Source: Monosiga brevicollis MX1
Lineage: Eukaryota; Opisthokonta; Choanoflagellata; Craspedida; Salpingoecidae
Length of the DNA stretch: 64,000 bases
Direction: 5' to 3'
Assembly: GCF_000002865.3 (NCBI RefSeq)
Contig: NW_001865052.1
Location: 805,068-869,067, forward strand
In this document: positions 1 to 11,479 of the stretch, piece after piece
How the letters are laid out: every line of letters begins with the position of its first letter
How positions within the stretch are numbered: position 1 is the first letter of the stretch
Translations under genes and position numbers: made by a program
Notes under the pieces: generated by a model
Told to the model about the DNA's origin: nothing
Databases searched by the model: none
Seen by the model: the letters and a program-made list of their open reading frames with translations, nothing else

Positions 1-1398
<1,398 letters not shown>

Positions 1399-1543
1399 GG
1401 TGGCAACGGCGTCTAATCATTGCACCAACCACAACCAAGCCAAATGAGTCAACCCCCCCACTACCAGCCCCAGCGCTCCTCTCACACCTCTGCACCCCGA
1501 CCCCGCTGCCACTGACCTGTGCTCGTGTTGAGTTTTTTCTTTT

Positions 1544-1548
<5 letters not shown>

Positions 1549-1601
<53 letters not shown>

Positions 1602-1648
1602 GATGTTCTTGTTGATGTGAAAGTGTGTGTGTAGTCAGTGTGTGTAGT

Positions 1649-1712
<64 letters not shown>
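1549..1712. repeat. (CT)n and (TG)n microsatellites between divergent genes
   Basis: A pure CT run covers about 1549-1595 and a long TG run about 1651-1712. They lie in the roughly 450 bp between the divergently transcribed QPRT (start 1398) and the dual-specificity phosphatase (start about 1847), so they occupy the shared promoter/5' UTR space. No other feature is visible there. Confidence 0.9.
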
Positions 1713-1715
<3 letters not shown>

Positions 1716-1846
1716 AGTCTTATGAGCAGTGGTGCGTGGGTGGGGGCAACGACGGGTGTGTGAGAGTGTGGGGTGGGGTGAAGGGATCATGGTTGCATAG
1801 TTTTGGTCGGGGGGTACGAGTATCAGAGTGTGGCGGGGCGAGGGGT

Positions 1847-2636
1847 ATGGCGGGTCGTGGACGCGGGGCGGGACTTGGGGCGGCGATCCGGGGGTTCGAT
1901 GCGCGGCGGTTACGGGCAACGGAGACGGTTGTGCGTTCGACTTTGAGCTTTGTGGTGGATCAGCGACAGGACCTCAATGTGGGCTATGCCACGGACCGCG
2001 TCCTGTTTGGCAGCCAAGATGTGGCCGCCTCTCGCTTCACCCTGGACCAGCTTGGTGTGACCCACGTGCTCAATGTAGGCGTTGGCATTCCCTGCTTTTT
2101 TCCCGAAGACCTGCACTACCTCAAGCTTGAGCTCTTGGATGTACCCGAGGCGTCACTGCTCACGATCCTCCAGCCCGCCCTGGACTTTGTGCGAAACGCA
2201 CTCGACATTGACCCTGCGAACCGCGTCTTTATTCACTGGTTCGGCCCTGCTCGGGACCCTGTCTGTCGATGATGGTCGGCCCTCATCACCACGCGCTTCC
2301 TCACTTGTTGTTCTCTATGGGTTGTGTTCGTCTTCTTCTCTCCTGTACACAGCAACGCCGGGGTCTCGCGCAGTGCTAGCGTGGCCATGGCCTATCTGAT
2401 TACGGATCACGTTCGTCCGCATGCGCACGCTAATGCTCGACAGCTCTGCCATGTGTCTGTGCGTACCAATCACGCTCTCTCCCGCTCGCAAGGCGTACAC
2501 ATGTGCAGACGCCCTTGCCCATGTGCGACAAACCCGAGCTGCGGCGCGGCCCAACGATGGCTTCTTGAGACAACTCTCCGCCCTTGCCCCCAACCACAGC
2601 AAGTCAGAAGCGGGGGCAAGCCGAGAGCGCACGTAA
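1847..2636 (+). CDS. Dual-specificity protein phosphatase, DUSP19-like
   Basis: Predicted to dephosphorylate Ser/Thr/Tyr residues, possibly on MAP-kinase-pathway proteins as for DUSP19. The first exon (ATG at 1847; an in-frame ATG also lies at 1736) contains VDQRQDLNVGYATDRVLFGS and LGVTHVLNVGVGI, matching the start of the DUSP19 catalytic domain. It ends at 2238 inside the catalytic cysteine codon. Exon 2 (2353-2410) completes that codon and gives HCNAGVSRSASVAMAYLI, an intact HCX5R signature. Exon 3 begins at 2493 and reads AYTCADALAHVRQTRAAARP then NDGFLRQL, which aligns with the family without gaps. The general-acid Asp probably lies in KLELLDVPE. Reading stops at TAA 2634-2636, although a GTAAG at the same place could be a splice donor, so the C-terminus is uncertain. 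Confidence 0.85.
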
Positions 2637-2888
2637 GGCTGGTGCCCTCGCGGACCATCATTATATGCCGACACATGTACATTCATGTAATTGATGCCTA
2701 TCAAACCGACACCACGTTCCAGTTTGCAGCACGCGTCCATTCAAATTCAAACAAGGATCCTCCGGCACTCGGCTCCATGCTGGCCGGAGCCATTTCCATC
2801 TCCCGCTCCTTCAACACACACACACTCTCCAACCACCCAGAGCTCTTCGAAAACCCGGAAAGCTCTTTTTTTCTGACATTAGGAGAGT

Positions 2889-2893
2889 GATTT

Positions 2894-2925
<32 letters not shown>

Positions 2926-3063
2926 TAGAGATTTAGAGAGAGATTTAGAGAGAGATTAAAGAGAGAGAGACTTTTAGAGGAGAGCGAGAGAGAGAGAGAG
3001 AGATTTAAAGAGATTTAGAGAGAGATTTAGGGAGTTAAAAGAGAGAGAGATTCAAAGAGAGAG
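2889..3063. repeat. Imperfect GA-rich tract
   Basis: About 175 bp of GAGAGA units interrupted by ATTTAGAG and TTTAAAGAG. It lies between the phosphatase 3' end and the rhomboid gene. The purine bias is complete on the plus strand. No gene is seen here. Confidence 0.85.
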
Positions 3064-3299
3064 AGAGCGTTTGCGAGGAGCAGCTGGCGGGAGACTTGGG
3101 AGCGCTCCTTGGATGGCGGCGGCGAGGGTTGTGTGGCTGGCGTTAGGTTGATTGATTGATTGGCCATCGCGGTTTGGGTTGGAGGGTAGTGGGCGCCTTC
3201 GAACTCGGGGTTGTGCAGCTCAAGGCTCGGGTGGACCAGAGTTGGCTGGCTTTTGGGTGCTTTTTGCAACTGTCACTTGATTGCAGCCCCACGGCCAGG

Positions 3300-4723
3300 A
3301 TGGGACTGTCGTCCTTATTCGGGCTGCGCATCGCCGTGACCAGGTTCAGCAGATCATCATGCCTTCAGCGACCATTGAGTGGAGGTCAATCCAGCGCTAG
3401 GAGTCCCTTTGGCCACACCCGCCGCCTTTTACGCACAGAGTAAGTCCCCAGAGAGGGTCCACACGCCAACATGGGGGATTTAGCTGATGGCATGATGTCA
3501 CTGGTGTGCAATGTAGCCGCTCTCAACGGTGGGCCCGCATGCAACCACCGGCCTCGGCCTTACCGGGTCGCGCAACTACGTATACCTTGATTGGCATCAA
3601 CACCGCCGTCTTCAGCCTCTGGCACCTGCAGCCGCCACGTATGTACCCTCAAGCAGCGGCCCCCACGTGAACAAATGTGTGGCGCTTGATTCTCAGCTTG
3701 GCATTGCCTTGGCCGTGTTAGATTGGATGATTCAACACTTTGCAACGAGCGAGCAAAACTGGAGTGAAGGTAGCCATCTCAAATCAGCTGCCCACCGCCC
3801 CTTGGGTCCCGACGACGACCCCCGGGTTCACCCCGCCTTGCTTTGTGCCGACTCGCTGCCCATGGACCTAGGACGCTGGTATACCTTGCTGACCGCTAGC
3901 TTTAGCCACCAAAGCTTGATGCACTTGGCCGTCAACATGTTCGTCCTCAATAGCTTTGCACCACCAGTGAGTTTCCACCCCTTGAGAATCTCACCACTTT
4001 GCGGTAACGCGACAGATCAAACTACATCAACCAGCCACCATCTTACTGCCTTCTGCTCTGATTCACATTGTGGTTCCCTTAGGTAGCTGCTGTACTTGGA
4101 AGTGCGGGTCTACTCACACTCTATCTCGTGGGGGGATTGGGTGCATCGTTAGCCCATATCTACGAGAGTCAGGAGCTAGCAGACCTACGAGGTAATTGAC
4201 TTCACTGACATCCTAGTTATTTCCGCTGTGCCATGCACCTGTTCTCGTCACGCCGCGCCCAGCGTCGTCACATTTCGACATGATCTGCGTGCTCATCCTT
4301 GTAGCCGGCCGGCGTCTACCAGCGATTGGTGCTTCAGGCGCGGTTCTGGCCATTTGCACCATGTTCGCGCTCATCAATCCCATGCGGCCCATCTACGTCT
4401 TCCTCATAATCCCGGTGCCCGCCATCCTGGCCGTGGGCGCCTTTCTGGCTTATGACATCCAAGCATCGGCTCAACTGTCCCGCCACTCCAACGTCGATCA
4501 TGCTGGCCATATTGGAGGGGCCCTGACGGGCCTCATCTTCTACGCTCTGTGGGCTGCCCTCAAGGGCCGACTCCCCGGAGGCGCACCAACGCGGCCAGCA
4601 GTAACTCAAGCGGTTCGCCTCGCCACCCGACGCACCAGTCGGCGCACACCACCAGGAGAGCCAACCAGTTTCAACACGAAAAACAACCGGACTTCCACAC
4701 GCCCGCGTGGGACTGCGTTTTAA
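3300..4723 (+). CDS. Rhomboid-family intramembrane serine protease, PARL-like
   Basis: Likely a mitochondrial inner-membrane protease. Exon 1 (3300-3439) encodes an Arg/Ser-rich start (MGLSSLFGLRIAVTRFSR) with few acidic residues, typical of a mitochondrial presequence, and ends at a GTAAGT donor. Exon 2 (from about 3516) carries the first membrane segment with LIGINTAVFSLWHL. Exon 3 (about 3696-3968) carries LGRWYTLLTASFSHQSLMHL and AVNMFVLNSFAPP, very close to PARL around its third transmembrane helix. Exon 4 (about 4083-4192) gives VAAVLGSAGLLTLYLVGGLG. The last exon has the catalytic serine motif IGASGAVLAI and the catalytic histidine in DHAGHIGGALTGLIFYALW. Both residues of the Ser-His dyad are present. 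The C-terminal tail after about 4570 is Arg/Thr-rich and unconserved. The stop TAA is at about 4721-4723. Confidence 0.88.
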
Positions 4724-4955
4724 ATGCAACGTCCTGATCCCCGCCTCCCCCTCCCACTTTGCTGTCCATATAAAAGCTCAAACACCCGACCACTTCACCT
4801 TTGCCTGGTGTTGTTTCTTGCCTTATTTTTTTTTTGTCTAAGCGATTCAATTCAGCTCTATGCTCAAGCTGCTTTGCAGCACGACAATCTGACCTAGACT
4901 AGTGCTTGCTGGGACCCTCAAGTCCACACAACGCACCCACATCAAGAGTCCGCAT
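4724..4955. other. Short convergent intergenic stretch
   Basis: About 230 bp between the convergent rhomboid and helical-repeat genes. It contains a T-run near 4826-4835 and presumably both 3' UTRs. I see no gene and no canonical AATAAA. Confidence 0.6.
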
Positions 4956-7906
4956 CTAACAGCACTCCGCCTCGGCGTTGTGCAATTTTACACCGAGTTC
5001 CATGGCTCGAAGCTCCTCGCATATAGGTGCAAGAAACAAGGCGCTTCGACGTAGAGCATGGGCTGCTAGGTACTGGGAGTAGGTCGCATTTGCCCGAGGC
5101 CTTTGCGGGTCATGCGGGTCTTCGCCCCACAGGACAACCATTGCTGCCATTCGAACCTCAGAGTCCTCGTCGTTTTGAACCATCTCCAGCAGGGATCGTT
5201 CGCAGAAAGGATGCTTCAAAGCCTTTAAGAGGCCCAGGCCTTGAACCGCTGCAGTTCGAACCTCGGGCAAGCGCGAGCGTAGGGCTGGCTCAATCAGGGT
5301 TTGCCACGCATCATTAAAGCGGAGTCCTTTCCCTGGGCCATGGCGCAAAGCATATATGCGGAGCGAGTCCTCAACCTCCGCTCTAGACGCATCCTCCAAA
5401 ACCCGAGCCAAGGTATCAGGTGGATCGGGCACCGTCACAGCATGGCTCAACATCCGACCATATCGTTCAACAAGATGCCCGCTCGGAGAGGCTTCTTCTT
5501 GAATGAGCGTTGCAATAAAGTTCAGGGCACCCTCTGCATATCGCCACGGGGCTGACAAGCGGTGCACCTCAAGCTCACGCAAGCAAGTTTCTGCCTGCTT
5601 GACGAAAAACTGGACGAGTGCGCTGCACCCTGTGAGATGTATCAAATACTCTCCGCTTCTCCACAGTGGCTGCCACAAGCGGCTGGCATAGCCAGCCGCC
5701 TCGACAATTGCGCTGAGGGCACCCACCTGATCAACACATCGCAAAGTGAAAACAAGTTCCGCTTCCCACTTTGGGGGGGTAGGCTCATCGCGCCTGCCAA
5801 GCCAAACAACCAAACGTACGTCGAAAAGACCCCAAAAATCTTGGCGTTCCTGGTCAGATTTTTCATTCAGAAACTGTAAGCAAGCCTCAAGAAGCCTTGC
5901 GCTATGTCACAACCCAAAGACTCGCGTGAATCGCAGATGCTGACAGGCTTGTTTCCGCTAAAAAGCGCGCAAGCACAACAATGAAAATTGTGGTACAGTC
6001 TGAGTGAGCCATGCCAACATACTCTTTTGCAGCTTGAATGTAACAGCTCATGTGACGCCAATCGTCTACAGCTGGCCATAGCTGCTCAAAAATGGCAAGG
6101 GATGATCTAACCATGGAAAAAAATGAGACGCATATGTTTTACTGCAACGGTTGCAGAGACCGATTCCCAGTTTCTTGGGTTGTCACGTACCGCGCCCACG
6201 TTCGAGGCCAGTGCGGAAAATAGCCCAACGCTCTGAGAATGCCAGTGCCATCAAACAGCTCCTGATTCGTCGAGGCCTTGATGGTAGCCAAATTCTGACA
6301 CATGGCCGAACAAGAATACGGTTTAGAGCGGTACGACAAGGTGCAGACGCAAAGAGTTCCGAATAACTGACCGCGCAGAGCGCGGCTAGATGGCAGCGTT
6401 CATCATCCGCCAACGCCGTCACATCTTGTATCAGGTCAGACATCGGCAGTGGCACATCAATGGTGATGACTGGCGCTTGGGATACAGGGACAAAGGGCAG
6501 TGTGCTGAGCCCTGGCCATTGTCGCAGCAAGATAAACCAAGTGGCACTGATACGTTCCAGCTCGTTGCCGGAACCACGCACGGGCAGGCACGCTTGCCAG
6601 GTTGTCATGTTCATCAACAACACAAGCTGCTGTGCTGCCTTGAGCGCGCAGGCTCGCAGATTGAAGTGACCTCGCAGCATGATCAGTTCTTGTAGCACAG
6701 GCAAACACGCCTCGAGAGCCCGGCCTAGTGCCGGGGTCTGTGCCAGGTCTTGTTTGCGTCGAAGAAGCGCAGCTTGTACGTCATTCACAACGAGCATTAA
6801 GGTAAGGCACGCCTCTTGCTGCACCAAGGGTGACGCCGCGCTAGCAATGACGGCCAACAGCTTGTGGATCACATCCTGCTGCACATGGTGGGAAGTCTGT
6901 GGTGCACACACATGAACGTCAAACAGAGGCGAGAAGGTCGGCAGCGAGCATATGACGTTGCCTGCTCGTCAATGGGCGGCACACGCACCAGCGTAACGAG
7001 GTGGCACGTCGTGTTGCGAACAAAGGCGTGAAGGTTGACGTTGGGCGAGTGCAAGCACGCAGACAGACTGGGCCAGAGACTGGACAGATCGGCCTCGGGG
7101 GTTCGTAGCTATCGAAGACCAAGACCAAGCCATGGAATTGCCATACACATAAGAGGTGCTGCCGCGCGAGATGTGTGGGGTTAGGCAGAAGCGGGGTGGG
7201 TGGGGAGCTTACTTGTGCATAAGTTCTGCAAAAGCAAATAAGTTTAACCAGCTCAGCACAACGAGTCGCTGTGGCCTCGTCATGAATCGTTATGGCTGCA
7301 TGTAAATGACGGTTGAGATCCAGTTCTTCAATGAGGGCACTCCAGCGCTTCCAACGAGCAGGGAAGAAAAAATGCTGGGCCAAGTCCGAGTCAGAACGAC
7401 GCGCGTCGATGCCAAGGATCAGCTCCGCCACCAAGTCGTAGACGAAACCAAGCTCAAGTGCACTTCCTGTTTCTGGCGGCAGACTGATGAGACGATCGTG
7501 GCAATACTGGAATGCCTTGTCAGCATCCAGCCCTTCGGTACGAAGATCCTGTCGCAGATATCGCCAGCCCTCAAAAACGACGTGATAGCTGTGAAGCAAG
7601 CCCAAAGCAACAACAAATCTGTGAGCCCGGCGTGAGCATGCGTCTGATTGGAGCTTCAAAGGTGACTTCCGAAAGCGACGGTCGCTCTTACAAGTCGCTA
7701 CGACACGCTCGGCTTGCAAGCCGCTGAAAAGCGTTGTTGCATAGCTCGATGGTCGCGCCTTCGTCGACATACACCTTCAAAGCTTCCAGCTCTGCCTCTG
7801 TGCGCTGGTCCAGCTTGAGTTGAATGTCGAGCGCCTCTCCATGGCTGTCGCTGAGCCCTTGGCCGTGTTCAGCCTCTGTGCGGCCCAGCTCCGGCTGCCC
7901 AGCCAT
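4956..7906 (-). CDS. Uncharacterised helical-repeat (HEAT/ARM-like) protein
   Basis: I do not recognise this family. The reading starts at ATG 7906 (MAGQPELGRTEAEHGQG) and ends at TAG 4956-4958. At least five exons are visible: about 7906-7690; about 7640-7210, with FVVALGLLHSYHVVFEGWRY; about 7110-6920 with LWPSLSACLHSPNVNLHAF; a long exon down to about 6190 rich in Leu/Ala helices (HKLLAVIASAASPLVQQEAC, FNLRACALKAAQQLVLL); about 6114-5900; and a last exon about 5870-4956. The last exon has HEAT-like units such as LRSRLPEVRTAAVQGLGLLK and SEVRMAAMVVLW. There is no signal peptide, zinc motif or catalytic motif. The helical repeats suggest a scaffold. A HEAT-containing subunit of a larger complex (for example Integrator-type) is possible but not shown. 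Confidence 0.6.
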
Positions 7907-8088
7907 ACTGCCATTGATATCGCCAATTTGAATTCTAGCTGTTGGTGACAACCCTGCTCTGCAAATCTGCCGAACAAGACTCTATCACCGCTTTCCCGCA
8001 GCCAGCACGCTCTCTCCGATCCATCCAGCCCATCTCCAGGAGTGGCCCAGCGCCATCTCATCCAACAAACTCCCGCAGCGCGCAAAAA

Positions 8089-8090
<2 letters not shown>

Positions 8091-8145
<55 letters not shown>
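8091..8145. repeat. (TG)n microsatellite
   Basis: About 55 bp of uninterrupted GT/TG repeat in the divergent intergenic region between the helical-repeat gene and the hexosaminidase gene. Confidence 0.95.
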
Positions 8146-8272
8146 GTGTATGCTATTTTATTTTAAACTTGCACTCTCCTTTTTGAACTTTACTCTCCTT
8201 TTTATTTTAAACTCTCTACTCTCCTTTTCTCCTAAACTTTTACTCTTTTTTTTTTCTTATCACACAGTTTCA

Positions 8273-8348
8273 TTCATCTCTCTCCCTCCCTCTCTCTCTC
8301 TTTCTTTCTCTCTCTCTTTCTCTCTCTCTCAAACTCTCTACCAATTCA

Positions 8349-8397
<49 letters not shown>
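8273..8397. repeat. CT-rich pyrimidine tract abutting a start codon
   Basis: An almost pure CT/TTTCTC tract runs up to 8396, four bases before the hexosaminidase ATG at 8401. It would lie in the 5' UTR or core promoter. Confidence 0.9.
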
Positions 8398-8398
<1 letters not shown>

Positions 8399-8400
8399 AA

Positions 8401-11135
8401 ATGTCGGGGACGATCTCTCCTCGACTGCCGGACTGGCGGTGGCTCTTGTTGTTGGTGGGCCTGGTGGCAAGCGCGGTGCAGGCGGGGCCTGGTGATCTCT
8501 CTTGCGGTGATGTGTTGCCCGTGGCTCGGCATGCAGACCTTCACGCGTGTGCAACTTTGAATCCTGGCTTTCCGGCTGTGGATGTGGCCACGAGTGTGCT
8601 CTACCCCAAGGCCCGAAGCGTCACCTTAGGGCACGGCCATGCGCATTTGTTGCCTCGGGACCTAAAGGTTCGCATCCTTAATGCATCGGCTGCTGATCAT
8701 CAAGTCTTGCGCACCGCCGTGACCGACTTTTGCACCCGCATTGTCGACGCTTGTACGTCTGCACCGGCCACCGCGGCAGCCAGCGAAGCCGAGGAGACGT
8801 TTGCCCTCTCCATGATTGAGATTTTCATTCACAACGAAGACGAGCCCTTGCAGCACCCGCTCAAAGAGCAATATGTTCTGGATGTTGGCATGACGCACAT
8901 TCGCATCGAAGGCCAGGCCGTCTGGGGCGTTCACCATGCCCTAGCTACGCTCTACCAGCTGATCGGCCGCCACAACACCCGCAATCTCCCTGCCATCACC
9001 GGCCTGCCGTTGCGCATCGAGGACAGGTAGTGACATTCAGCTGGCTCTCACCGGCTTACCTGGCAGCATGTTTGTCTGCTTTGTCGCGCGTGGCTGAATC
9101 CTGCTCATTTTTCATGTATTGGTCCGCGACGTAGCCCTGAATTTGGCTGGCGTGGCCTGCTTGTGGACACATCCCGCCATTTCATGCCTGTGCCCATCCT
9201 CAAGAATCTCATCAACCTCATGGCCACCATCCACTACAACGTGCTTCACCTTCACCTCGTCGATGATCAGGTTTGGATCATGAATGTGTAGAGCCTGCGC
9301 CCTATAGAAAACAACAAGGAAAGGAATTAAAGGCTGCCTCACTTGTGCTTTTGCCGTTGCTCAGTCCTTCCCGGTCGTGGTACCTGAGTTTCCTCATCTG
9401 AGTGAAGAAGGTGCATGGCACAACGTTCACCCCAACGTCTACACACCCCAAGATTTGGAGGATCTTGTCAACTATGCCGGAAACCGCTCCATTCGCGTCG
9501 TGCCAGAGATTGACATTCCTGGTCACAGTGCTAGCTGGACCTTTGGCGAGCCCCAACTCAAATGTACGTCAAGAATGCCTTCTATTTTACTTTGGTTGTT
9601 TGGGCTTTGGTGAACTGCTTGACCGACGCAAACCGCACAATTTAGCCTGCAACCATCCTCGCAACACCATCAATCCGCTGGAACCCCGCACCTACGAGGT
9701 GTGTATGCGAGTGCTAGTGCGGCGTGCATTCCCGTGACAATGCCTTTTTGTTTTTTTTGTTTTTTCCCTTCCAAAGCGGTCCGTTACCTCACTCATTTTT
9801 AACCGAGCCAGGTGGTGCGTGGCGTCTACAAATATGCCAACTCGGTCTTTCGCGACGATTACTTTCACACGGGCGGTGACGAGTTTGATGTTAAATGCTG
9901 GCAGATGAATTCTAGTAAGCGCGCGCGCATGTGTGTCTTTCTACGTTTTATTCTTTTATTACATGTTTTCATGATGCTGAACCCCCCGCAATGCCCTTCC
10001 TTGCTTTGCTGGCAGCCATCCAGCGCGCCATGGGTGGCGCTACGGGCTACGCACTGCGACAGCGCATCATCGATGCTGGCTGGGATGTTGTGCGTGAGAA
10101 GAAACGCACCCCGATCGTCTGGAAGGTATGTTTTGGTGCAAGGCTATGTTTCATTGTGATCGCGTGGGTCAGCCTAACGGCATTTGCATGCTTGTGTTAC
10201 AGGACATGCGGGATTCTGGCATGTCAGTACCCAAGGACGTCGTGCTGCACGTCTGGAAGTTCTGGGGAAGCTATGTATGTCGTGTGCTGGAGCAAGCGGT
10301 CTAGAATTCGCAGAGCGCGCACACACACTTTTGCTAATGGGTTTGTATGCTTTTTTTAGCTCTGCGGTCTTGCTTCAGTGGTTAAAATGGGATACAAGGT
10401 CATTCAGGTGGGTTTTGTGGTACCTTGGCATCCTTGGCATGGCCCAAAAGGCTGAACGGCAGCCATTGACATCATTGTGGGTGCATTCAGAGCCAATATT
10501 ACTACTTGGACAACGAGGGAAGGTTTGACGAACACTATGAACGCCCAGTTTTTTTGACGCACAAATGTCCCTTGAGCAAAGAGTTGCTCCAGCAAAATGC
10601 TCTAGGAGGCGAGATGTGCCTTTGGGCAGGTATGGACCTGCTGATTTGTGCAGGGGTGTGCTTGGGTCTCACGACAACCTTGTATCGGCTAATGGTACGA
10701 CTACGTGTCTGCTCTTTCACCGCTGGGCGCCCTTTTTGCAGAGAAAATTGAGGCGCACAATTTGTTGTGCCGGGCGTTTCCGCGCGGCTTGGCCTTTGCG
10801 GAGCGCCTCTGGTTTTCAGATTGGATGGCCAAGGGCGACGCCAAGGCTGCCTATCCTCGGGTTCAGTACGTAGCATTGGTCAAATCGGTCCAATTGCGCG
10901 GATTTGACAGCAGGATTGGGCTCGCGGTGTCCACAAGTCATCCTTTGCTCACCCCTTTTGGCTCATCACCCTCGGCAGACGCTGGACCAAGATTCAACAA
11001 TTGCTGAAATACAACATTGCCAGCGCAGAAGGATTCGGCCAGCCTGACCAGTGCCAGGATGCCAGGGACGCGCAGGACCCGCGCAACACCAAGCTTCGCA
11101 ATGCTATGGGCGACATGCCCCGTCTTCCCAAATAA
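8401..11135 (+). CDS. Beta-N-acetylhexosaminidase, GH20, lysosomal HEXA/HEXB-like
   Basis: Removes terminal GlcNAc/GalNAc from glycoconjugates in the lysosome or secretory path. The N-terminus has a clear signal peptide (WRWLLLLVGLVASAVQA). Exon 1 (to about 9027) includes the GH20b domain ending YVLDVGMTHIRIEGQAVWGV and HHALATLYQLI. Exon 2 holds FGWRGLLVDTSRHFMPVPIL and NVLHLHLVDDQ. Exon 3 has VPEFPHLSEEGAWHNVHPNV, YTPQDLEDLVNYAGNR and IRVVPEIDIPGHSASW. A later exon carries the catalytic pair FHTGGDEFDVKCW (Asp-Glu). Then follow IQRAMGGATGYALRQRI, PKDVVLHVWKFWGS, GGEMCLWAG and RGLAFAERLWFSDWMA. The final exon ends AMGDMPRLPK and TAA. Roughly ten or more short exons. Architecture and likely length match animal HEXA/HEXB. 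Overlap of the stop codon with a polyadenylation hexamer supports the 3' end. Confidence 0.93.
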
Positions 11136-11136
11136 A
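11131..11136 (+). terminator. AATAAA polyadenylation signal overlapping the hexosaminidase stop codon
   Basis: The last codons read AAA TAA followed by AAGC, so the stop TAA (11133-11135) lies inside AATAAA (11131-11136). A canonical poly(A) hexamer here implies a 3' UTR of only some tens of bases. Confidence 0.65.
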
Positions 11137-11344
11137 AGCTTCAAACTTACAAATTCATGCATTCGATTCTAATTTCGCTTGTCATGTCAAGCTTAACCCA
11201 GCCAGCAAAGAAAGGGCGGGCGCACGCACACGCGCTGATACCTTGTACCCGTCTCTCTATCCATGTCAACCCCACTCCTCCTCCCTGCTCTCTTTTGCCA
11301 GTGGACGGACCGCCCAGCTTGCGTCTTCCAACAAATACTTTTTC

Positions 11345-11345
<1 letters not shown>

Positions 11346-11377
<32 letters not shown>
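11346..11377. repeat. (TG)n microsatellite upstream of the oligopeptidase B gene
   Basis: A 32-bp TG run followed by T-rich sequence, about 100 bp before the ATG at 11480. Confidence 0.9.
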
Positions 11378-11380
<3 letters not shown>

Positions 11381-11479
11381 ATTTCGATTTCGTGTGTGTG
11401 TTCGTGTGTGTTTCCTTCTCTTTTTTTTTCATTTTTTTTTTTGCTTTTCGCGAGCAGAAAAAGCCAAGCGACAAGCACG

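Noticed and set aside
8270-8554. Arg-Glu repeat reading on the minus strand at GA/CT tracts (also 39175-39453 and 46711-46941)
   Set aside because: Translation of GA microsatellites; overlaps a well-supported gene or intergenic repeat.
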